DNA of 64,000 nt, taken from Aquimarina latercula DSM 2041. GTDB lineage: Bacteria; Bacteroidota; Bacteroidia; Flavobacteriales; Flavobacteriaceae. The notes beneath the pieces were generated by a model that was not told the DNA's origin, did not search any database, and was given only the letters and a program-made list of their open reading frames with translations. The DNA lies in NCBI RefSeq assembly GCF_000430645.1, contig NZ_AUMK01000014.1, positions 62,001 through 126,000 on the forward strand, in the 5' to 3' direction. Shown piece by piece: positions 32,674-41,440 of this stretch; the first letter of the stretch is position 1; every line of letters begins with the position of its first letter. A program made the position numbers and the translations under genes.

Positions 32674-34641
32674 ATGAAAAATCTTTATGCTTTCTTTGTT
32701 ATACTGCTTTTCGTACAACTTTCTTTTGCTCAGGTTGTAATTAACGAGCTAGATGCTGATACACCTAGTACAGATACTCAAGAATTTATAGAATTGAAAT
32801 CCGATGCTCCAAATTTTTCTTTAAATGGGTTTGTTGTTGTTTTATTTAATGGTTCAACAAGTGGAGGAGATGCAAGTTATTTTACATTGGATCTTGATGG
32901 ATATACCACAGATGCTAACGGGATTTTTTTAATTGGTGGCCCTGAAGTTTCTCCGGTACCTGATGTTTTGTTATCAGAGAATATTATACAGAATGGGGCA
33001 GATGCAGTAGCTATTTATATAGGAAATGATACAGATTTTCCCGAAGGAACTATTGCAACGACTACTAATTTGTTAGATGCACTAATTCATGACACGGATG
33101 ATGCTGATGATACAGGCCTTATGACTTTATTGGGGGTTATGGAACAAATCAATGAGGATGAGAATAATAATAAAACTACAGAATCCATCCAACGTAAGGA
33201 TGATGGCACATACGAAGTAAAAACTCCTACTCCAGGAGCACTTAATGATGGAAGTGGTACTCAATTTAATGGTATTTCAATAACTACTTCTTTTGATCAA
33301 TATAATGAAGGAGATAATGTTGATATGGTATTTACGACAGAAACAAATGTAACGAGTGACCTTACCTTTGATGTTACTATTACTAATGAAAGCTTTACCA
33401 TGGCAGATTATTCAGGTAATACTTCCGTAACTATTGCTGCAGGAACGAATACAGTGACTAATACAATTCAACTGATTGATGATGTGGATGATGAAGGAGA
33501 TGAAGTTATGAAAATTACTTTTGGTACCATTCCATCAGGTTTTATTCGTCTGAATGATAATAAAGAACTACGAGTTATAGATAACGATTTCACTGTTGCT
33601 TCTTGGGGAACACCTTTAAATCCTACATTTGGTATTGTAGCCAGTACGGCACCATTAGATTATTATAATTCTTTAGAAGGTTTAGCAGATGCGGCTTTGG
33701 TTCAGGCTATTCAGGATATTATAGCTGATCCGACTACAGTAAGAACACATTCGTACGCAGATATTGTAGAAATTCTAGGTAGCGCAGATCAAAGTCCAGA
33801 AAACAGTAATCAAGTTTGGCTTTTATATACAGAACAACAACGCCCTAAATTAGATTTTGCAGGATTAACCGATATAAATGAAACTTGGAACCGAGAACAT
33901 ACGTATCCTAGATCTAGAGGTGAGTTTCAAGATTTTAGAGAGTTTGATGATATAGCGGATGGTATTTCTGGTTTTGTTACAACAAATGCAGATTCATTAC
34001 GTCACGCTAATTCTGATGCACATGGTTTAAGAGCTACAGATTCTAATGAGAATAGTTCTAGAGGAAATCAGCATTATGGAGAATACAATGGCCCAACAGG
34101 TAATCTAGGTAGTTGGAAAGGTGATGTAGCTCGAGGTATTTTTTTCCTTGTAACTAGGTATAAAGCGCTACAAGTTGTTAATGGTTTTCCGGACGATACG
34201 GATAGTACGATATCTGAACTTGGGGATTTGACTACCTTGTTAGATTGGCATAGAAACGATCCTCCAGATGATTTTGAAATGAATCGTAATAATGTTATTT
34301 ATAATTGGCAGTTCAATCGTAATCCATTTATCGATCAACCAGATCTTGTAGAATATATATGGGGTAACAATATAGGAGAAGTTTGGTCTAATACCTTATC
34401 TATAGATGAAAATGAAGTGTCAGAGTTCTTATTATATCCTAATCCAGCTAATGATTATATTATGGTGTCTGCCAAAGGGAAACAAGGAGATTTAGAAATA
34501 TATGATACTTTAGGTAATATGTTAGTTACTCAATCTTTTAATGAAACAACGAAGGTTAATTTAAATATATCTTCGGGGTTTTACTTAATGAAGTTTCATT
34601 ATAATAATACTTCTGTGATCAAAAGAATTATCGTGAAGTGA
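32674..34641 (+). CDS. Secreted endonuclease I family nuclease with lamin-tail and T9SS domains
   Basis: An exported 655-residue protein. The signal peptide is MKNLYAFFVILLFVQLSFAQ (ATG 32674; the longer start at 32656 is less likely). A lamin-tail-like domain follows (VVINELDADTPSTDTQEFIELKS, about residues 20-175), then a beta-sandwich/Calx-like region to about 310, then the EndA-type nuclease domain with WNREHTYPRSRGEF and DSLRHANSDAHGLRATDSNENSSRGN (metal and catalytic His/Asn). A T9SS sorting domain ends the protein (YPNPANDYIMVSA...KRIIVK). It should degrade extracellular DNA or RNA. Confidence 0.93.
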   Translation: MKNLYAFFVILLFVQLSFAQVVINELDADTPSTDTQEFIELKSDAPNFSLNGFVVVLFNGSTSGGDASYFTLDLDGYTTDANGIFLIGGPEVSPVPDVLLSENIIQNGADAVAIYIGNDTDFPEGTIATTTNLLDALIHDTDDADDTGLMTLLGVMEQINEDENNNKTTESIQRKDDGTYEVKTPTPGALNDGSGTQFNGISITTSFDQYNEGDNVDMVFTTETNVTSDLTFDVTITNESFTMADYSGNTSVTIAAGTNTVTNTIQLIDDVDDEGDEVMKITFGTIPSGFIRLNDNKELRVIDNDFTVASWGTPLNPTFGIVASTAPLDYYNSLEGLADAALVQAIQDIIADPTTVRTHSYADIVEILGSADQSPENSNQVWLLYTEQQRPKLDFAGLTDINETWNREHTYPRSRGEFQDFREFDDIADGISGFVTTNADSLRHANSDAHGLRATDSNENSSRGNQHYGEYNGPTGNLGSWKGDVARGIFFLVTRYKALQVVNGFPDDTDSTISELGDLTTLLDWHRNDPPDDFEMNRNNVIYNWQFNRNPFIDQPDLVEYIWGNNIGEVWSNTLSIDENEVSEFLLYPNPANDYIMVSAKGKQGDLEIYDTLGNMLVTQSFNETTKVNLNISSGFYLMKFHYNNTSVIKRIIVK

Positions 34642-34648
34642 TATAGTC

Positions 34649-35299
34649 TTAATTCTTACCTAAACTGCTATAAATAATATCATCAGACACAATTTTCGAA
34701 ATACTTCTTGGTAATGCACAAGCGTCCACAATATCGAGATCTTGATATTCTAGTAGGATGTAATATTTTTCGATTATTCTACTCGATTGATCACAATCCG
34801 TAGTTTGATTTCTTACGTAGTTGGTTTTAGGATTTTTTATTCGATTACTTCTAGTTTCAAAATCCTTGAATTGGCATTTTATAGGAACGAAATTATCGAA
34901 ATAAAATCGTTCTTCTAATGTAAGTACAACATCCACTTTTTCTATTCTCTTTTTTCTATTCTTTTCATAATCTTTATATTTTACTTTATGAATAGAGAAT
35001 TCAAAGAATAACTGATCATCCCAAATATAGTATTCATCTTTATAAGAAACGTGTCCCTGGGTATATTGATGAATAATATGCTTTAATTCACGACTATTAT
35101 AATAGAAAGTAATGGCACCTTTTTCTAAGGATTCTTCGCAGGTATAATCTGTATGATATTGTCTAAGCGTATTATTATCCACAAGTTCTCTAATAAGAGA
35201 ATATTTACTCTTTATATCAGCGAGAATTTGCTTTTGGTCTTGACCAAAAGATAGGGTAAAAGAAAGTACACAAAAGTATAATACAAAAGTTGGTTTCAT
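34649..35299 (-). CDS. Secreted hypothetical protein
   Basis: A 216-residue protein with a signal peptide (MKPTFVLYFCVLSFTLSFGQ). The mature part begins DQKQILADIKSKYSLIRELVDNNTLRQYHTDYTCEES and contains ITFYYNSRELKHIIHQYTQGHVSYKDEYYIWDDQLFFEFSI, a pattern of alternating strands seen in small secreted flavobacterial proteins. Two cysteines sit near the C-terminus (TTDCDQ and DACALP) and one near residue 53. Function not recognised. It faces the endonuclease gene tail to tail, 7 bp apart. Confidence 0.7.
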   Translation of the reverse strand: MKPTFVLYFCVLSFTLSFGQDQKQILADIKSKYSLIRELVDNNTLRQYHTDYTCEESLEKGAITFYYNSRELKHIIHQYTQGHVSYKDEYYIWDDQLFFEFSIHKVKYKDYEKNRKKRIEKVDVVLTLEERFYFDNFVPIKCQFKDFETRSNRIKNPKTNYVRNQTTDCDQSSRIIEKYYILLEYQDLDIVDACALPRSISKIVSDDIIYSSLGKN

Positions 35300-35444
35300 T
35301 AGGGAGCAATTTACTTAAAAGTTTGTTTTTTGTAAGAAATACTTATCAACCGTGTAAGAATACATCTGTTAATAACTACGGTAAAACCATAATAAATTGA
35401 CCCTGTGATAGGTTATGCTATTGTTCTTTTTCTTAAAAAAAAGA

Positions 35445-35482
35445 GAAAAGAGCCAGTTTTCAACAGAAAACAAGCTCTTTTC
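35445..35482 (-). terminator. Terminator downstream of clpB
   Basis: GAAAAGAGC (35445-35453) with GCTCTTTTC (35474-35482) forms a 9-bp stem. A further inner hairpin GTTTTC/GAAAAC adds stability, and a T-rich tract follows on the minus strand. Confidence 0.75.
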
Positions 35483-35510
35483 TTTATGATTTAATTAACA
35501 TTTCAATCAA

Positions 35511-38111
35511 TTATAGTACAAGATCTGTTTGATTTCTAAATACTAAGTTGTTGTCAAACTCATCAAGAAGTATAATACTTTCTGTGGATATTTTACCGGC
35601 TAGAATTTCTTTGGATAATGAATTCAACACTTCTTTTTGTATAGTACGTTTTACTGGTCGAGCACCAAACTCTGGTTGAAAACCTTTTACAGATAGAAAA
35701 TTAATAGCTTCATCAGTTGCATCAAGAGTTATGTTTTGTTCCTTTAACATCTGAGATACATTTCTTAATTGTAATTTTACAATTTCTTTTATGTGTGTCT
35801 CATTTAATGGCGTAAACATGATAATATCATCAATTCTATTTAAGAATTCTGGACGTACTGATTGCTTTAATAATCCTAAGACCTCTACTTTAGCACTTTC
35901 CATAGCGATATCGACATCTTTTACAGCTTCAAATTTTTGTTGAATGATATGGCTCCCCATATTACTAGTCATAATTATGATAGTATTTCTAAAATCAGCT
36001 GTTCTACCTTTATTATCGGTTAATCGGCCTTCGTCTAAAACTTGTAATAATATATTAAAAGTATCCGGATGTGCTTTCTCGATTTCATCTAATAATATTA
36101 CAGAATAAGGTTTTCTTCTTACTGCTTCGGTTAGTTGCCCACCTTCATCATATCCAACATATCCAGGAGGAGCACCCACTAATCTGCTTACGGAATGACG
36201 TTCTTGATATTCACTCATATCAATTCTAGTCATTGCGCTTTCATCATTAAAAAGATAATCAGCTAATGCTTTTGCTAATTCGGTTTTACCAACTCCTGTT
36301 GTTCCTAGAAATAAGAAAGATCCAATAGGTCTTTTTTGATCTTGCAGTCCTGCACGGCTTCTTCTTACAGAATCGCTTACTGCTTGTATAGCTTCTATTT
36401 GCCCAACAACTCGTTTTTGTAATTCTTTTTCTAAAACTAAAAGCTTTTCACGATCACTTTGTAACATTCTAGTTACTGGAATTCCAGTCCATTTAGCAAC
36501 TACTTCTGCAATATCATCATTGGTAACCTCTTCTTTGATTAAAGAAGATTTACTCTGCTGTTGACTTAGTTGTTCTTGTAATATTTCTAAATTTTCCTGA
36601 GCATCTTTAATTTTTCCGTAACGTAGTTCAGCGACTTGTCCATAGTCTCCGTTTCGTTCAGCTCTTTCTGCTTCTAACTTATATTCTTCTATATTCGTTT
36701 TAGTGTTCTGAATAGCATCTACTACTTCTTTTTCGCTTTGCCATTTAGAAAAAATTTCATTCCTTTCTTCTTTAAAATTTGCAAGATCAGCGTTGAGAGA
36801 TTTTAATTTTGATTCATCATTTTCACGTTTGATAGCTTCTATCTCAATCTCTAATTGCATAATCTTACGATCTAATACATCTAACTCTTCTGGTTTGGAA
36901 TTAATTTCCATTCTTAGTTTAGAGGCAGCTTCATCCATAAGATCAATTGCTTTGTCGGGCAAAAATCTGTTGGTGATATATCTTTGAGATAATTCTACTG
37001 CTGCAATTATTGCTTCGTCTTTGATTCTTACTTTATGATGTGTTTCGTATTTTTCTTTAATTCCTCTAAGGATAGAAATAGCACTTTCTGTATCAGGTTC
37101 ATCAACAACAACTTTTTGGAATCTTCTTTCTAAAGCTTTGTCTTTTTCGAAGTACTTTTGGTATTCATCCAATGTGGTTGCTCCGATAGCTCTTAATTCT
37201 CCACGTGCTAAAGCTGGTTTTAAAATATTAGCAGCATCCATTGCTCCTTGTCCACCTCCGGCGCCAACTAAAGTATGTATTTCATCAATAAATAATACGA
37301 TATTTCCATCACTAGAAGTTACTTCTTTTACGACTGCTTTTAATCGTTCTTCAAACTCTCCTTTAAATTTCGCGCCAGCAATTAAGGCACCCATATCTAA
37401 TGAATAAATCTGTTTTTCCTTTAGGTTTTCTGGAATATCACCTGCAATAATGCGATGTGCTAGCCCTTCAGCAATAGCTGTTTTACCAGTACCAGGCTCT
37501 CCAACCAGCATGGGATTGTTTTTTGTTCTTCTGGATAAAATTTGCAAAATCCTACGAATTTCTTCATCTCTTCCAATTACCGGATCTAATTTGCCATTCT
37601 CTGCTAATTCATTAAGGTTTTTAGCATATTTACTTAAAGACTGATATGTTTCCTCAGCACTTTGCGAAGTTACACGTTCTCCTTTTCTGATTTCATTTAT
37701 GGCTTCTTTTAAATGTTTTTCGGTAACACCTTGATCCTTTAAAATTTGACCAATTTTGCTTTTAGATTTAAAAATGGCAATTACTAAATGTTCAATGGAT
37801 ACATATTCATCTTCCATGGATTTAGCAATAATGTTGGCTTCATTTAAAGATTTTCCAGCCTCACGTGATAATTGGATATCTCCGCCACTTACTTTAGGAA
37901 AGCTTTCTAATGTACTATCTAATACTTGTTGTAATATATTGATATTTACATTCAATTTTTTCAAAAGAAAAGGGAGTACATTTTCATCTACATTAAATAT
38001 GCCTTTAAAAATGTGTTCGTTCTCGATTTGTTGATGGCCATAACCTTGAGCAAGCTGCTGAGCTTGCTGGATAGCCTCTTGTGATTTTATAGTGAAATTA
38101 TTAAAATTCAT
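35511..38111 (-). CDS. clpB: ATP-dependent chaperone ClpB
   Basis: ClpB is the disaggregase that, with DnaK, rescues aggregated proteins after heat stress. The 866-residue protein has an N-terminal Clp repeat domain, a first AAA+ domain (Walker [14 protein letters not shown], Walker [10 protein letters not shown]), the ClpB middle coiled-coil region (about 400-525), and a second AAA+ domain ([26 protein letters not shown]) with arginine-finger and sensor motifs. No IGF/IGL ClpP-binding loop is seen, as expected of ClpB. A hairpin terminator lies 30 bp after the stop. Confidence 0.97.
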   Translation of the reverse strand: MNFNNFTIKSQEAIQQAQQLAQGYGHQQIENEHIFKGIFNVDENVLPFLLKKLNVNINILQQVLDSTLESFPKVSGGDIQLSREAGKSLNEANIIAKSMEDEYVSIEHLVIAIFKSKSKIGQILKDQGVTEKHLKEAINEIRKGERVTSQSAEETYQSLSKYAKNLNELAENGKLDPVIGRDEEIRRILQILSRRTKNNPMLVGEPGTGKTAIAEGLAHRIIAGDIPENLKEKQIYSLDMGALIAGAKFKGEFEERLKAVVKEVTSSDGNIVLFIDEIHTLVGAGGGQGAMDAANILKPALARGELRAIGATTLDEYQKYFEKDKALERRFQKVVVDEPDTESAISILRGIKEKYETHHKVRIKDEAIIAAVELSQRYITNRFLPDKAIDLMDEAASKLRMEINSKPEELDVLDRKIMQLEIEIEAIKRENDESKLKSLNADLANFKEERNEIFSKWQSEKEVVDAIQNTKTNIEEYKLEAERAERNGDYGQVAELRYGKIKDAQENLEILQEQLSQQQSKSSLIKEEVTNDDIAEVVAKWTGIPVTRMLQSDREKLLVLEKELQKRVVGQIEAIQAVSDSVRRSRAGLQDQKRPIGSFLFLGTTGVGKTELAKALADYLFNDESAMTRIDMSEYQERHSVSRLVGAPPGYVGYDEGGQLTEAVRRKPYSVILLDEIEKAHPDTFNILLQVLDEGRLTDNKGRTADFRNTIIIMTSNMGSHIIQQKFEAVKDVDIAMESAKVEVLGLLKQSVRPEFLNRIDDIIMFTPLNETHIKEIVKLQLRNVSQMLKEQNITLDATDEAINFLSVKGFQPEFGARPVKRTIQKEVLNSLSKEILAGKISTESIILLDEFDNNLVFRNQTDLVL

Positions 38112-38281
38112 GAGTAATCTTTTTATTTTGATTCAGTAGGATCAAATAGTATTCCGATGAAAAAAAGATGTCAAAATGTCTTTAAAACTATTGTTTTTGC
38201 TGACTTTTTGACTTATTGTAAAGTTACTGATTCTGTTTCGACAAAAAAGCATAATTATCAATTAAATAGAAATCATTTAAT

Positions 38282-38289
38282 TAAGTTTG
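38282..38289 (+). promoter_or_regulatory. -7 box before ytxJ
   Basis: TAAGTTTG matches TAnnTTTG, 24 bp before the ytxJ ATG at 38314. No good -33 TTG is found at the usual distance. Confidence 0.35.
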
Positions 38290-38313
38290 TAGCTGTATTA
38301 AGAAAAGAAATGT

Positions 38314-38709
38314 ATGGGATTATTTGGTAAAATATTTGGATCAGAGGACAAAGAACCTAAAGAAGAAAAGCAAGCACTACCTTGGCAAGAGTTGAAATCA
38401 TTAGAGCAGTTAGATACGATTGCTAAAGCCTCTGTGACTAAAACACAAGCGATTTTTAAGCATTCTACTAGATGTGGAATTAGTAGAATGGTTATTAAAA
38501 ATTTTGAAAGTAGTTTTGATCTTTCCGAAAATGAGGTTGATTTATATTATTTAGATTTATTAAATCACAGAGATATATCTTCAGAGATTTCGGCTAAGTT
38601 TCAGGTATTTCATGAATCTCCTCAATTCATAATAATTCGTAATGGAATAACAGTACACCATGCTTCGCATAGTGCTATTACACCACAAGTTTTACATCAA
38701 TTTGTTTAA
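38314..38709 (+). CDS. ytxJ: Bacillithiol system redox-active protein YtxJ
   Basis: A 131-residue thioredoxin-like protein. The domain spans about residues 28-128, with FKHSTRCGISRMVIKNFES, in which a single Cys (the monothiol bacilliredoxin-type cysteine) lies near residue 53, and the later FHESPQFIIIRNGITVHHASHSAI. This is the YtxJ family, found in bacillithiol-producing bacteria. It implies a bacillithiol pool in this organism, though no bshA/B/C gene is visible here. The stop overlaps the convergent globin gene by 4 bp. Confidence 0.88.
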   Translation: MGLFGKIFGSEDKEPKEEKQALPWQELKSLEQLDTIAKASVTKTQAIFKHSTRCGISRMVIKNFESSFDLSENEVDLYYLDLLNHRDISSEISAKFQVFHESPQFIIIRNGITVHHASHSAITPQVLHQFV

Positions 38710-39152
38710 GAAATGCCGTTGTTCTTTTCGTTAAGAAAAGGACATGTAGTTTTTTGTAATATTCTGGATTCATACATTTTTATATACAGGTGTGTCGACA
38801 TTTTCCTTGCTCTTCTTTTAGCAGTTTGGGCCTTTTCTCCGTAATACAATTCATCAATTGTTGCAAACCATAAATTTAACCAGATACCAAAATGTTTTTC
38901 TGTTATATTCCCATGAAAAGTTGCATCAACTTTTTGATGCACTCGGATAGGATTTCCTTTATATTTGGCTACAAATAATAGATTAGTTTCCCAGAAATCA
39001 GTTAATATATTAAGGTGTTCATCCCAATTACTTATTACTTGATTAAAGATTGGGCCTAATATATTTTCCTTTCTTATTTTATCATAGAACTGTGATACTA
39101 GGTTAAAAATATCTTCTCTGGTTTCAATATCTCTTTTTTCTATTTGTTTCAT
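38706..39152 (-). CDS. Group III truncated hemoglobin
   Basis: A 148-residue globin. The 2-over-2 fold core spans about residues 12-130 with FYDKIRKENILGPIFNQ, FWETNLLFVAKYKGNPIRVHQK, and the proximal histidine in ITEKHFGIWLNLWFATID (His near 88). Length and the ILGPIFN start fit group III. Likely roles are nitric-oxide detoxification or oxygen handling in the cytosol. It is downstream of a small membrane-protein gene (12 bp gap), and both are controlled by the FNR-like site at 39502-39521. Confidence 0.88.
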   Translation of the reverse strand: MKQIEKRDIETREDIFNLVSQFYDKIRKENILGPIFNQVISNWDEHLNILTDFWETNLLFVAKYKGNPIRVHQKVDATFHGNITEKHFGIWLNLWFATIDELYYGEKAQTAKRRARKMSTHLYIKMYESRILQKTTCPFLNEKNNGIS

Positions 39153-39164
39153 AATATTATCTTA

Positions 39165-39449
39165 TTAAGAATAATACCCAAAGTTTAGTAGTACTAAAAG
39201 TGTATTGATTGTTAGACTAGCGATTAGTAAATTAAAAACGAGTTTTGGTTTCATTTGAGCAAGAATAGATGCATTAAATGTCATGCAAATAATAACACAG
39301 ATGGTTAATTCAATTACTTGCATCGAGGATCGTTCTTGCATTAAGATATACATCGCAGCTACAGATCCTAAACAGCTAGATAAAATGATCATTAATGGTA
39401 TATAGGCCATATACATTTCTCTGAAATCTTTTAATAATTTGGAATACAT
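39165..39449 (-). CDS. Small membrane protein upstream of the globin
   Basis: A 94-residue protein with three predicted membrane helices (about residues 17-35, 46-64 and 70-90), starting at the ATG 39449. A longer frame to 39518 would begin inside the promoter/operator, so the shorter start is chosen. It precedes the globin with a 12-bp gap and shares its promoter. The helix pattern MAYIPLMIILSSCLGSVAAMY and LTICVIICMTFNASILAQMKPK shows no known motif. A role linked to oxygen or NO is inferred only from the context. Confidence 0.7.
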   Translation of the reverse strand: MYSKLLKDFREMYMAYIPLMIILSSCLGSVAAMYILMQERSSMQVIELTICVIICMTFNASILAQMKPKLVFNLLIASLTINTLLVLLNFGYYS

Positions 39450-39473
39450 AACGTATTGTTTTAAAGTTATGTG

Positions 39474-39501
39474 CAAAGTTATTTCAGGAAAGGAGCTCCA
39501 A
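39474..39501 (-). promoter_or_regulatory. Promoter of the globin operon
   Basis: On the minus strand TTG (39501-39499) is separated by 17 nt from TAACTTTG (39481-39474), a full Bacteroidota -33/-7 promoter. Start is predicted near 39469, 20 nt before the ATG at 39449. The FNR-type palindrome abuts the -33 element. Confidence 0.7.
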
Positions 39502-39521
39502 TTTATGATCTCAATCATAAA
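39502..39521. promoter_or_regulatory. FNR-like operator, TTTATGAT-N4-ATCATAAA
   Basis: A perfect 8-bp inverted repeat with a 4-nt centre contains TGAT-N6-ATCA half-sites resembling the FNR consensus TTGAT-N4-ATCAA. Its centre is about 42 bp upstream of the predicted start, the class II activation position. The Crp/Fnr gene begins 610 bp away and ends 11 bp upstream of the site. Confidence 0.7.
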
Positions 39522-39531
39522 GGGAAGAAGA

Positions 39532-40131
39532 TTATCGATATATTTTTCGTTCTATGATTACCAATTCTTCTTTTTGTTCTAATTTTTTAACAGCTCTAAT
39601 CACAGTTTCAACTCTTAGGCCAGTTAAATCTGCCAATTGTTGTCTAGTGAGCTCTATTTTGTAAAGAGAAGAGTTTGTAGAACCATCCTGATTATTTTTT
39701 TTGAAATGGTCTAAAATTCTTAGAATTCTGTGTTCCGGTTCTTGGGTTGAAATTTCGGACACCATCATAGCCTTATAATAAAGACGTAAAGCAAGTGTGC
39801 TGGTAAATTTATGATGAATAGATGGATTGTTTTCTAAAACTTTAAGAAATGTATCTTTCGGCAATAGCCATACTTTTGCATCCGAAATAGCTTCTGCATT
39901 CGCTGGGTAGCTGAAATCTGCAAATAATGGAGGTTCTCCAAAACTTTTCCCTGTATCAAAAATACCTTGTATGTATTCTTTACCATCATCATTATAATTA
40001 TTCATTTTGATTTCTCCGGAGAATACTTGAAAATAATAACGCGCATTATCACCTTCTTTAAAAAGCTGTTCACCACGGATATATTCTTTTAAGGTGGCTC
40101 CAGCTTCTAGTAAGATGTCCTTTGATATCAT
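39532..40131 (-). CDS. Crp/Fnr family transcriptional regulator
   Basis: A 199-residue regulator. The N-terminal cyclic-nucleotide-binding fold spans about residues 8-115 (LFKEGDNARYYFQVFSGEIKM, GKSFGEPPLFADFSYPANAEAIS). The C-terminal winged helix has LTRQQLADLTGLRVETVIRAVKKLEQKEEL; the recognition helix VETVIR places Glu and Arg as in FNR (VETISR), which read TGAT/ATCA half-sites. There is no N-terminal cysteine cluster, so it does not bind an FNR-type iron-sulfur cluster. It probably controls the globin operon downstream. Confidence 0.9.
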   Translation of the reverse strand: MISKDILLEAGATLKEYIRGEQLFKEGDNARYYFQVFSGEIKMNNYNDDGKEYIQGIFDTGKSFGEPPLFADFSYPANAEAISDAKVWLLPKDTFLKVLENNPSIHHKFTSTLALRLYYKAMMVSEISTQEPEHRILRILDHFKKNNQDGSTNSSLYKIELTRQQLADLTGLRVETVIRAVKKLEQKEELVIIERKIYR

Positions 40132-40150
40132 TCGCTATAATTATTTTAGA

Positions 40151-41338
40151 TCAATTAAAACGATACCTTGTGATAATACCTTTTAACTTATTCTTTAGGT
40201 CCTGTCCAGAGTCATAAACCATCTGTTCATTCGTAGGAAATTGAACTGCCTGTAATCCTAAATAACGAATTAAATCATCATCTAGAGCTCTCTTATCTCC
40301 ATTATAATTGGCGTACACATGTTCAAAAACATAGGTGCTCGAAAGAGGGAATGCGTCTAGTAATTGTTTGGTATTAAGGTTTTTATATTGAACGTTGCCA
40401 ACTACTTGTGCTTCTTTAAACTGTATGAACTCATAATATTCACATCGTACAGTTACCATTTTGTCAATTTTAATTTTATTACCTTCTTCATCACGCACAA
40501 ATTCATCATTTTCGTCTAAAAGATATTCCCACCCATCCTTAATCAGTTTTTCTTTTTCTAATTGTCTTTCTCTAATTTGCTCAGGTGAAATGTTTATTTC
40601 TCTAAAAGAAACTTCCATTAAATAATCATATTGAATAGAATTTTGCGGTTCATTATGATACACTGTCCAAAGGTCATTTAATCCGTAGGTACTAAAATTT
40701 AATAAGTCATCTTCTAGTCTTCTAGGTATAATAACATTGGTGTTGTTTTTCATAGCTACTTTAACAAAATCAGTTCCTTTATAGTGCGCTTCTTCTATTA
40801 AATCATTTGTGTTTTTATAATTTGGGCTTATCTTATTTAGATATATTAAATCATTATAAACATTACGATAGTCTGATTTTCTTTTAGCATTAGATAACAA
40901 TGATTTCGCACTATCATATAAATAGGTAGATAATTTTTCTTTAGTATCTAAAATTCTTTGATCATAATTATCAAAAGTAAAATTAGCGTTACGTCCTTGT
41001 TCTACGTGATAAAGAGGTAATAATGGACGAATTCTTTCTTGTCTATTTTTTAATGTATTATAACAATTATAAATTTTTTCTAGATTAGCTGGATTTCCTT
41101 CTTTTTCAAGAAAAGTAATAGCATTTATATCACGATCAACAGCTCTTACGAATGCTTCTTCTAGTATAATAACGTAGTCTTGTCTTCCTTTTTTATTTTT
41201 ATTTCCTCTCAGTTTTTTTATAGAAGTATTAATTGCCTGATCATAATTACCAGAGTCAAGGTTTTCAAAAGCACCTTTCTTAACTCCGCAAGAAAATGTA
41301 AAAACTGTAACTAAAAATAAAAGTAGAATTCTTTTCAT
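40151..41338 (-). CDS. Lipoprotein of unknown function
   Basis: A 395-residue lipoprotein with a lipobox at FTFSCG (Cys17) and a mostly soluble, helix-rich body. A TPR-like start (FENLDSGNYDQAINTSIKKLRGNKNKKGRQDYVIILEEAFVRA) is followed by regions with KLIKDGWEYLLDENDEFVRDEEGNKIKIDK and YVFEHVYANYNGDKRALDDDLIRYLGL. I do not recognise the family. It looks like a flavobacterial outer-membrane-associated lipoprotein. It stands between the Crp/Fnr gene (19 bp downstream) and fumarylacetoacetase. Confidence 0.65.
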   Translation of the reverse strand: MKRILLLFLVTVFTFSCGVKKGAFENLDSGNYDQAINTSIKKLRGNKNKKGRQDYVIILEEAFVRAVDRDINAITFLEKEGNPANLEKIYNCYNTLKNRQERIRPLLPLYHVEQGRNANFTFDNYDQRILDTKEKLSTYLYDSAKSLLSNAKRKSDYRNVYNDLIYLNKISPNYKNTNDLIEEAHYKGTDFVKVAMKNNTNVIIPRRLEDDLLNFSTYGLNDLWTVYHNEPQNSIQYDYLMEVSFREINISPEQIRERQLEKEKLIKDGWEYLLDENDEFVRDEEGNKIKIDKMVTVRCEYYEFIQFKEAQVVGNVQYKNLNTKQLLDAFPLSSTYVFEHVYANYNGDKRALDDDLIRYLGLQAVQFPTNEQMVYDSGQDLKNKLKGIITRYRFN

Positions 41339-41396
41339 AATGTAATACGTTTGGGGGACACCTATTCAATTTTGATGCCAAAAGGTAATAAAAAAA

Positions 41397-41417
41397 CCTC
41401 AAAGTAAATTTTGAGGT
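41397..41417 (-). terminator. Terminator downstream of fumarylacetoacetase
   Basis: ACCTCAAA with TTTGAGGT (from 41396 to 41417) forms an 8-bp stem with a 6-nt loop, followed on the minus strand by a run of T opposite 41387-41395. Confidence 0.7.
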
Positions 41418-41440
41418 CTTTTTTCTAATGATAGTTTTTT

